From contig WPIO01000018.1 of assembly GCA_009760855.2 (NCBI GenBank), forward strand, positions 5,599,001 through 5,663,000: DNA of 64,000 bases. Direction: 5' to 3'. A program made the position numbers and the translations under genes. Under the pieces are notes generated by a model, which saw only the letters and a program-made list of their open reading frames with translations, did no database searches and was not told where the DNA came from. Positions 37,199 to 64,000 of the stretch are shown here, piece by piece (the first letter of the stretch is position 1; every line of letters starts with the position of its first letter). The stretch is from Cristatella mucedo. Taxonomy: Eukaryota > Bryozoa > Phylactolaemata > Cristatellidae.

Positions 37199-40100
37199 CA
37201 CTCGATAAAGTGCCCTCAGATAACTCAATCTCTTTCTAGGCGCTTTACATCCCTGCACAATCCTAACTCACTTGACTATATAGAGGGGCAGAACTGTCTG
37301 CAGGGCATCTATCGCCCCAGCTTGCAGTGGGCATTAAAGAGCTGCCAGCTGCAGAACTCATACCGAATACCCGGGTTTTGGCCTGAAAGCACAAACTTGC
37401 TTAGCGAAACATTCATTTCGAGCTACTAGGTTAGAGCCAGCAAACAGCAAGCACTTGAAATACTCCACAGTAAAAATAACATTTCAAGTAGATATAAAGT
37501 ATTTTAAGTATAATACTTGAAATACTCCACAGTAAAAAAAAAACTAAAAATTCAAATCTATTCCCTATTGCCAGGTACCCCGTGTACCAGAAGTAAATAC
37601 AGTTCACGGGCGAGAAAAAGTGACAAGAAAGTACTGGATCTTTCAAAAGACAAGCATATTAGAATGGGATCCGTGATTATGCAAGCCATGCCAAAACCCA
37701 GAAGCAAACAGGAAGCAACACAATAATAATAACAATACACTTGATAAAGTGCCCTCAGAGAACTCAATCTCTTTCTACATGCTTTACATTTGCTGCAAAG
37801 GAAGCACGATCAAGTGGTGAGTGGTATCATGCTTGGTAAACAACATGAATATTATGGTTAGGATTGACATGCACAGGGTCAGCATGCAAGGGTGGTTAGT
37901 GACATCGTGCAACAGTGTCAGCATGCATAAGCACCTAAAGGTCGAAATCACAGGGACCCACTAAATGCTGTCCTAAATAGGCTCATTTTTAATTTCTTTT
38001 TAAACGTGATCAAGCCAGCGGATGTCGTGATGCAAGTAGAAAGTGAGTTCCAAACATAACTACAAATAACAAATTTACCAATCTCTGAATATGCGATTTA
38101 TATTCCAACTTGTTGAACGTTGGTACATGTGTGCAGCTTGCTGAGGTACATGCTAATGACTTTGAAAGCGCTTCGTTTTCAGATATCTTTGTGCCTTGTA
38201 AATTCCATAACTCGGCAGATACTTCACTGATAACATACAATTTGAAATTTAGTTCAGCTCTGCTTGTACATCACAGAAGTAGTTTATTTCTGATTTAGGT
38301 TGGATAAATATTGCTATGTGTCTATTGTTGGAGAAAATAAAGCTCCGTGATGTTTCATAAAATATAGAGTAATACCTATCCAACTGAAATCAGAACAAGA
38401 CTACTGAAGTTTTTTACAAGCAGAACTGAACTAACATTTCGAATTTCATGCTGATCCGTGAAGTCTTGCCTGAGTAACAGGATTTAAAGTCATATAGCTA
38501 CACCGCAAACGAAACTGTTCAAAAATCACAAGCATGTACCTTTACATGCTGCAGACATGTACCTAGACGTATCAAGGTTCAACAAGTTGGAAGACAAGTC
38601 GCATATGCAGAGATCGGTAAATTTTGGTATTTGCAGATGTCCTGCTTTCGGTTTGGAGATGGTTTGCATAACCATTCTTTTAACGAGAAAGTCGTCGGAA
38701 CTTCCATGTCTGTCTTTTTGACAGGCACCTTATTAAAATATTATATTGTTGCATGCATGTTATCAGTATTTTCTCGACATTTACCCTTAGGTAGAGCTAA
38801 ATGAAAACCAATGATAGACAAAGCCATCCCTATTCATTCTGATCACCACAGTACAGTAACGCTTGCGAATGGCATGCATTTCACATAGTTCAGCCTAAGG
38901 CCAGACCCATCTGCACAGAGCACGCAAAGCCTCCATTTTCTTGCCTCGAAGCAGTGGCAAAGAGCAGCTGCAGCTCTCATCACTGACGTGAAAGTATCCG
39001 GCTGTAAGCCTTCATTCGCGGCAGGCTTAAAATAATTTTGTAAGCACACGTGAATAAAACTCCATTAATAGCAGCACAGCCAGAGAGCAGATGCGTGTGT
39101 GGCAAAAATGAACACAACAATATTCATAAGAAACATGTGTATAGTGCCCTCAGAGAACTTAACTTCTTACTAGGCACTTTGCGTTCGCTGTAAAGAAAGC
39201 ATGATCGAATGGTTAGTGGTAGCAGATCGAATGTTTAGTGGTTGCATACTCAGTGTCAACACCCATAACATGGTTAGAGGTTAGAGGTAATGCAGTATCA
39301 GCACCCATAAGCACACAAAGAACGAATACCACGGACTCACTAAATGCTATGATAAACAGATGCGTTTTCAGCTCCTTTTTGAATGTCGTCAAACCAGGGG
39401 ATGTCCTGCCAGGGTTTAGGTGCAGACCAACTGAAGGCACGGTCTCCAAAAGATCAAAGGTGCGTAAGAGGTGTGACTAGCCAATTAGATTCAAAATGCG
39501 GTTGTTACGATGTCTTGCCTGGTGAGGGAGTATATCTGATAGGCAGGCATGCATGAGCTGCAGAATAAAGGAAACTAAAAGTGAGTGACAGAACCTTGAA
39601 GTCGATGCACTGTTTCACTAGGAGACAGTGCAGGTCGACGAGAAGTAGTGCGATGTGGAAACCGCGACTTTCACGACAGACAAGCCTAGCCCCTGATTGT
39701 AGAGGCTGGCAGGCCAGCAGGCACTGGAGTTGCATAGGCCGAGACCGGATGTCACAAATGCACAGGCCAATTTCGACGTAGTATCCCTGTCTAAGAAAGA
39801 TAAATTTGGCAATGTTACAAAGCTGAAAGCAGGTGGAATTGAATGTGGAGTTGACTTGGTCGTCTAATAAAAGGTCACTTTGAAACAGGACGCCGAGATC
39901 AAGTGCAGATTCAACAGGAAATATAAAGGCAGAGCTGATTTTGAGCGTTAGGTTTTCCAACTTCCGAATCACACTTGGTTTGCCCATAAATAATAAGTTT
40001 GCTTTTACCGTCATTCAATTTTAGAAATTTTTCTGCCATCCATGTGCGAATGCCATCAATAGGTGCTGCTAGTGAGTTGAGAGAATTCGACATGCTGGAG

Positions 40101-40312
40101 GGCTGGCTGTAGAAAGATAAGGTACAATCTAGAAAAACGTCTGATTAAAGGCGCCGGAGAGCAGTATAATGACAGCACTACGATGGAGCAACGTATAATT
40201 AGAATCTCTATTTTTCGTGAACGCATATTAATAGTCACGATACGTACTTTTTAATTCCCGAATCTGATACTCCTTTCAGGCGAAGAGCCCCACCAGCCGC
40301 ATCGTACGCCAT
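32401..40312 (-). CDS. FAM32A: FAM32A, spliceosome exon-ligation factor (overview)
   Basis: Complete small gene. Exons in coding order are 40312-40248, 36765-36585, 32648-32595 and 32469-32401; 369 coding bases, 122 aa including no stop (human protein 112 aa). Recognised from three conserved blocks: the N-terminal MAYD...LRLKGV, a poly-Lys segment with a later AEIAFEK block, and the C-terminus HLDSLTEHFDIPKVSWTK. Intron phases (2, 0, 0) all fit. In human spliceosomes the FAM32A C-terminal tail reaches the active site and supports exon ligation (established knowledge). The C-terminus here is nearly identical, while the acidic middle linker is longer. It is nuclear, and divergent from SPATA6. 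AATAAA (reverse of 32386-32391) lies about 10 nt after the stop, so the 3' UTR may be very short. Confidence 0.95.
32595..32648 (-). CDS. FAM32A: FAM32A exon 3 (bounded by a GC donor)
   Basis: Eighteen codons, LDKEIFEKAQKTHKERIL, collinear with human residues around KKASKTHKQRVE with no length change. The acceptor is ttgattcttttgcag. The donor is GCAAGT rather than GT, giving a GC-AG intron of 125 bp. A GT donor in frame is absent, and the protein alignment fixes this boundary exactly. Confidence 0.93.
33111..33769 (-). other. Unidentified minus-strand open stretches
   Basis: Two frames (33769-33452, 105 codons; 33314-33111, 67 codons) with ordinary amino-acid composition lie in FAM32A intron 2. 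They are in different frames, lack splice signals that fit FAM32A, and match nothing I recognise. Decayed transposon coding sequence is the likeliest origin. Confidence 0.25.
35050..35315 (+). mobile_element. LINE-B 3' fragment
   Basis: Begins in the GDRS-encoding region (agagaccgttggcgacagaag) and runs through the ctcctgctgccgactatgg block to the ccgcacgtgtacc end. It lies in FAM32A intron 2, opposite to the gene. Confidence 0.6.
35320..36395 (-). mobile_element. SINE-1 copy split by LINE-A
   Basis: The tail half is at 35320-35406 (aacagcctctttttgtatagcgac, cttgcagtagcaat) and the tRNA-like head at 36304-36395 (ggatcgcccactgcaggattcg). The halves join to a normal SINE-1 when the intervening LINE-A is removed. 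Confidence 0.7.
35407..36303 (-). mobile_element. LINE-A 3' fragment inserted in a SINE
   Basis: (TAA)n, 3' UTR and RT C-terminal frame (36335-35652, with ESARNLGVLFQSDLSLDDHI and LQLVQNSAARLVCRERR). It is flanked on both sides by parts of one tRNA-derived SINE. Confidence 0.82.
36585..36765 (-). CDS. FAM32A: FAM32A exon 2 (Lys-rich and AFEK block)
   Basis: Encodes a run of lysines (KSKKKKKK), an acidic Glu/Arg-rich helix-like segment, a Ser/Ala linker and TAAEIAFEKARQKK, the counterpart of the human T-P-A-Q-A-A-F-E-K block. The acceptor at 36766-36767 lies just 3' of a CTG repeat (CAG on the plus strand, 36783-36815). The donor GTGCGG is weak. It is longer than the human segment because of the linker. 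Confidence 0.92.
36783..36815 (+). repeat. (CAG)n repeat beside FAM32A exon 2
   Basis: About 10-11 CAG units; on the FAM32A strand a CTG run ending about 20 bp before the exon 2 acceptor. Confidence 0.92.
37165..38045 (-). mobile_element. Two LINE-A 3' UTR fragments in FAM32A intron 1
   Basis: Fragment 37170-37256 holds only the terminal (TAA)n and aaagtgccctcagataact end. Fragment 37722-38045 continues through the 3' UTR to the RT stop region. Between them lies about 460 bp without recognised features. Confidence 0.7.
38010..38240 (-). pseudogene. Second copy of the transposase-like relic
   Basis: Minus-strand frame with EALSKSLACTSASCTHVP resembles EAILKARAWTSTSFVHIP in the 15 kb copy, followed by diverged sequence. 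About 70% similar at DNA level over the best 100 bp by eye. Confidence 0.45.
38505..38790 (+). pseudogene. Third copy of the transposase-like relic
   Basis: Plus-strand frame with HVPRRIKVQQVGRQVAYAEI, closely matching HIPRRTNVQQVRAQVVRNAE of the 15 kb copy, then a shared FLTG further on. It lies in inverted orientation to the 38.0 kb copy, forming an imperfect inverted repeat (38071-38155 with 38532-38625). Confidence 0.5.
39105..40120 (-). mobile_element. Degenerate LINE-A fragment near FAM32A exon 1
   Basis: The minus strand shows LLFMGKPSVIRKLENLTLKI, a VESALDLGVLFQSDLLLDDQ block and the 3' UTR, all with frameshifts. It stops about 130 bp short of the FAM32A exon 1 donor. Confidence 0.7.
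40248..40312 (-). CDS. FAM32A: FAM32A exon 1
   Basis: The ATG at 40312-40310 begins MAYDAAGGALRLKGV, matching the family start (acidic/aromatic residues, Gly, then L-K/R-L-K-G-V). It ends in phase 2 at the donor GTACGT, and the split Lys codon completes with the first base of exon 2. The start is 354 bp from the SPATA6 ATG on the other strand. Confidence 0.93.
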
Positions 40313-40666
40313 TGTGAGCTTCGGTAATACCAATCCCAGACGCACTTCGACGAGTTATTACATCGGACTAATTTTTCGTGGCGGGAATAATGATGCTTTC
40401 TATTTAAATGAAGAGCATAAAACGCTTTATAGAATGAATCGAGATAGAGATGAGTTTTAATTCAGAATAAAATGCAGTGAGAGCCAGCAGAAGGCCTGCC
40501 TTGCCTGGGGAAACCAAGGTGATGGCTTTAAAGGGACATGGTCGTAATCTCATTGGCTGATCGGCGGCGTTTCCCGTACTCGCCGGCGTCGTTTTCGCGG
40601 CGCACAGCGTACGCACCCAGTTTGCAGGCAGCAACACTTTGGCAGCGACTTTGCGAGACAAGGAAG
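40313..40666. promoter_or_regulatory. Divergent promoter region between FAM32A and SPATA6
   Basis: 354 bp separate the two start codons, which face away from each other. A CCAAT at 40330-40334 lies near FAM32A and an inverted CCAAT (ATTGG, 40552-40556) near SPATA6; CCAAT boxes are typical of bidirectional promoters. The SPATA6 side is CpG-rich and runs into a CpG-dense stretch reaching about 41110. There is no clear TATA box. Confidence 0.6.
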
Positions 40667-61056
<20,390 letters not shown>

Positions 61057-61179
61057 GTTAGTTAGCACCGCTGGCTCTCCGGAGGGCAGTGAGGACGTCG
61101 CAGATTCGCTCGCGAACGTCCGAGCAGTCACGTGTACACACGTGCACATGCACGACTGGCAGTCTTTATGTTGGATTCT

Positions 61180-61196
61180 CTCTCCCTCTTTTTCTC

Positions 61197-61273
<77 letters not shown>

Positions 61274-61362
61274 CAGTCTCTCTCTTCACTCTCCCTCCCT
61301 TTACTTCCCTCTCTCTCTTTTTCTGTTTCTCCCTGTCTATCCCTCGGTCTCTCTCTCTCTCC

Positions 61363-61406
<44 letters not shown>

Positions 61407-61485
61407 TTCTCTCTCTCTCTCTCTCTCAATGTCTCTTTCTGTCTGTCTGTCTCTCTTTCTCTTTGCCTCTCTTTCTCTGTGACTG
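61180..61485 (+). repeat. (TC)n microsatellite after SPATA6 exon 9
   Basis: About 300 bp of CT repeats beginning about 125 bp after the exon 9 donor. Confidence 0.95.
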
Positions 61486-61499
61486 TGTCTATATCTGGC

Positions 61500-62169
61500 T
61501 GACACTAGATCTGTGTGCGGCACTAGAAATTGAACGCCGAAAGGAAGTCAAATACGGTGTTTTACCGCTGGGTTCTAGTCCAGTGCTGTGGTTCTCGAGC
61601 TTCCTGGTCCTGATAGTGGGTTCGAGTCCCGCGCCTGCGAAATTCTGTATCGCTCAAAGATTGCAGCAGGTCGCAGATCGGCGCAGGTGAAAGTCACGTA
61701 GGATCTTCAATAGGATAAGTGAAATCTCATAAGTGAGATCTGAGCTCGATCAGCCGCCGATCTACCTGCACGTTAAATTCTCCACCCGTGTCACAGTGCT
61801 GAGATGGCCCCCGTCGCATGCTCTTGGAGCTCTCGTTTTATCGGCTGGTGGTTATATTAAAAATAAAGTGCCTAGAAAGAGATTCAGTTCTCTGATGGCG
61901 CTATACAAATTTCTTACTATTATTATTAGCAATATACATTTGTATTTGGCAGTTGAGAAGAGACCCTTTGCACGCTGCTGCTGCTTATTCAGCTCTCCTC
62001 CCCACCACCTTCTTAACTCTCCTGGAGGACTTATGTGATCCTTTACATTAATCTCTCTGTTCAACTCTGCGATCACTAAGTTTGCACCTCGTTAACGTTG
62101 AGCATCGCGAAGCCGTGAAGCAATCTCGTGAAGGGAAGCCGAAGGGAAAACTTGGGTTTGCAGGGTTAA
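61500..62169. other. No gene recognised
   Basis: A tRNA-like B-box (gtgggttcgagtcccgc, 61616-61632) suggests a SINE fragment around 61570-61650. No SPATA6 exon in the required phase was found here or up to 64000. Confidence 0.35.
61855..61935 (+). mobile_element. LINE-A or SINE-2 terminus
   Basis: Motif aaagtgcctagaaagagattcag, then gatggcgctatacaaat and (ATT)n. The gctatacaaat ending fits the SINE-2 tail better than LINE-A. Confidence 0.5.
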
Positions 62170-62523
62170 GACAGGGGCACTCTGAGTAGTGCCCACTGCG
62201 ATTGGTTGATTGGCCGATTCGCTCGGGCAATTAGCATCGAGCTCTAGCAATAAAACAGCAGCTATTATACATCAAACGATAGGTAATGCTACCAGTGTTC
62301 TTCGTGCCAATTTTCATGCCAATCAGTTTACTGGTCTTCGTACAATATTTTATAAACATGCTTTTGGAGGGACAACTCCCCCTATTGGCGGCCATTTTGG
62401 GGGATAACTCCCAATACTGCCGGACTTACCCCCGACAGGGGCACTCTGAGTAGTGCCCACTGCGATTGGTTGATTGGCCGATTCGCTCGGGCAATTAGCA
62501 TCGAGCTCTAGCAATAAAACAGC
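62170..62523 (+). repeat. 90-bp exact direct duplication
   Basis: 62170-62259 and 62434-62523 are identical by eye (gacaggggcactctgag ... caataaaacagc); offset 264 bp. Confidence 0.93.
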
Positions 62524-62529
62524 TCACAC

Positions 62530-62690
62530 AGCTGATTTATAAGCCTCGTTGATATAGCGGCTGAAGAGCCTCTGTGGCTTTCACCTCAGCTTTCGGTAGG
62601 CAATAAAGAATCGCCCACTACTGGACTCGAACCCACGACCTGGGTCGGTGAGAGCGATCACCTTACCTCCTGGGTGAAGACCCAGGGGCA
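62530..62690 (-). mobile_element. SINE-1 copy
   Basis: Reverse of the family unit: tail-side aagcctcgttgatatagcgg, B-box complement ggactcgaaccc, and head-side accttacctcctgg. Confidence 0.65.
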
Positions 62691-62774
62691 GTTTATTACT
62701 TGCCCCTCAATTGGTGTCTGGCAGAGGCCTTCGAGCATAGAGCCAGCCGAAAGAAAGTGCTTCATTGCAATTGG

Positions 62775-62940
62775 TAAGCACGATGGCTCACTATGTAAAG
62801 TGGCTGCTTTTCACGACCTCGGTCCCGAGGTCATGGGTTCGAATCCTGCGCTCGGCGACCCTTTATTGCCACTGCTAAAGGTGGTTATAGCCGTAAAGGC
62901 TCTCTTGGTTGTTATACAAAAGAGGCTGTGAAATCAGCAA
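62775..62940 (+). mobile_element. SINE-1 copy
   Basis: The clearest head: ggctcactatgtaaagtgg (A-box region), gaggtcatgggttcgaatcc (B-box), body, then gttatacaaaagaggctgtg tail. Confidence 0.75.
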
Positions 62941-63720
62941 GTATGGACGATAAGAAACCCGAGCTCAACTCAATTCTCCGTCTCAAGTCGGCTCTAATTT
63001 GGTTGGCCCTGGTGGCTCCGCTATCGGCTGCCTGCATCCATCCACGAAGTACCTCGTCTGCACACATGCGGGTCATTAGTGACTGCCGGCCACAGCGTGG
63101 GCGCGTCCGGCCCAGACCCAGGGGTAAATAATATAGCGAAGGTCTCTACTGTGGCAGCGATTCTCTAACTTCGCTGAGAAGAGCGACTCTTAAAGCCTTG
63201 TCTTTGTCAACTGGGTCGCACACTGGCGAGTAGCCAGCCTAGCTTGCACCAGATTGCTCTAAGTCGTCTGGGTCGTTTATTCGCACTCACTCACAGTCAA
63301 TCTCTGGCAGCGAGCTGCTTCAGCAAAGCTCAGCAATAACACCTAAGAGCCAAAGGTCAAAGTCCATCAGAAATAACTTGCACTGGATTTTACCTTCCAC
63401 TGGCCATTGCCGAAGCATTTCACCCTGGCCTGAACATAAGTAAAGCTCGCCTTTTTAAATTACGCAGCTTTCTGCGATGAGACGGTCAGCTGCCATTCAC
63501 TTGCTTGTCAAGTTCGTTCTCAATGCTGTGGCTATTCGGCGGCGCCATCTTTAATGTTCTCCATTTGAGGCAGTGGCGAACAGAAATTGGCCGAGCGAAA
63601 GGCAGTTTCAACGTGAAATTTTGCATGAGCATAAGAAACGCGATGCTTGGTGGGAAATTCCTGACTACCCATATCTAAACGACGATTTGGGTCATGATGT
63701 GCGGCAAATTAAGCAAAAAC

Positions 63721-63880
63721 TAATTTTTGGCTGATTTAACAGCCTCCATTGTATAGTGACAAAGGGGCCTTAACGGCTATCACAACCGATGGCAGTTTCT
63801 AATAAGGGATTGCCCAATGCACGATTCAAACCCACGACCTCGGTCGTCATGAGCTGGCTCCTTACCTCCAGTGTGATCGC
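63721..63880 (-). mobile_element. SINE-1 copy
   Basis: Reverse copy with gatttaacagcctccattgt, gattgcccaatgcacgattc and acctcggtcgtcatgagc. Confidence 0.65.
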
Positions 63881-64000
63881 AGTCCGCGATGAAGGCAGGC
63901 GACTGCAGCCTCCCTTAAGCCAAGTGGTCACGCGGGCCTCGGTCAACTCGGCAGCTCATGCGATCAGCTCCAAGCCAAGTCGAGTAGGTTCGATCCCTTT

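Noticed and set aside
62800-62870. Possible tRNA gene (A- and B-box present)
   Set aside because: It continues into the SINE-1 body and tail and recurs in at least six other copies, so it is a SINE head, not a tRNA gene.

Overview
This is eukaryotic, almost certainly invertebrate animal, DNA. Genes are split by GT-AG introns, intergenic and intronic space is packed with decayed non-LTR retrotransposons, tRNA-derived SINEs and long microsatellites, and two conserved animal genes can be read exon by exon: FAM32A (a spliceosome factor) and SPATA6 (a sperm connecting-piece protein). I cannot name the species.

Layout. 0-17.5 kb: mostly non-coding, with a GC/CpG-rich left end, (TA)n tracts, SINEs, LINE fragments, a hAT-like transposase relic (14.6-15.5 kb) and a 0.7 kb (TC)n tract. 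A possible minus-strand first exon (908-923) and a TATA-linked first exon (6.9-7.1 kb) are weak candidates. 17.57-24.3 kb: the most interesting locus, a modular metallothionein-like gene on the plus strand. A TATA-like box and heat-shock elements precede a 16-nt coding exon. Six small exons follow, each encoding one nine- or ten-cysteine domain and each bounded by phase-1 introns. A decayed seventh copy lies in intron 1, and the 3' end is uncertain. 24.3-32.3 kb: LINE and SINE debris, including a 3.2 kb LINE-A copy inserted into a LINE-B copy.

32.4-40.3 kb: complete FAM32A on the minus strand (4 exons, 122 aa), with one GC-AG intron. 40.31-40.67 kb: a 354-bp divergent promoter region with two CCAAT boxes. 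40.67-61.06 kb and probably beyond: SPATA6 on the plus strand, eight clear exons plus one with an uncertain start. The last visible exon carries a CxxC-x8-CxxC motif. Its 3' end was not found. 61-64 kb: (TC)n, SINEs and a 90-bp exact duplication.

Two LINE families dominate. LINE-A is CR1/L2-like, with an APE-type endonuclease, a YADD reverse transcriptase and an (ATT)n 3' end. LINE-B is a related family with an (ACATT)n-like tail. Most copies are 5'-truncated and several are nested, so relative insertion order can be read. One SINE family shares its 3' tail with LINE-A and was probably mobilised by it. All calls come from reading the sequence by eye; no search or splice-site software was run.
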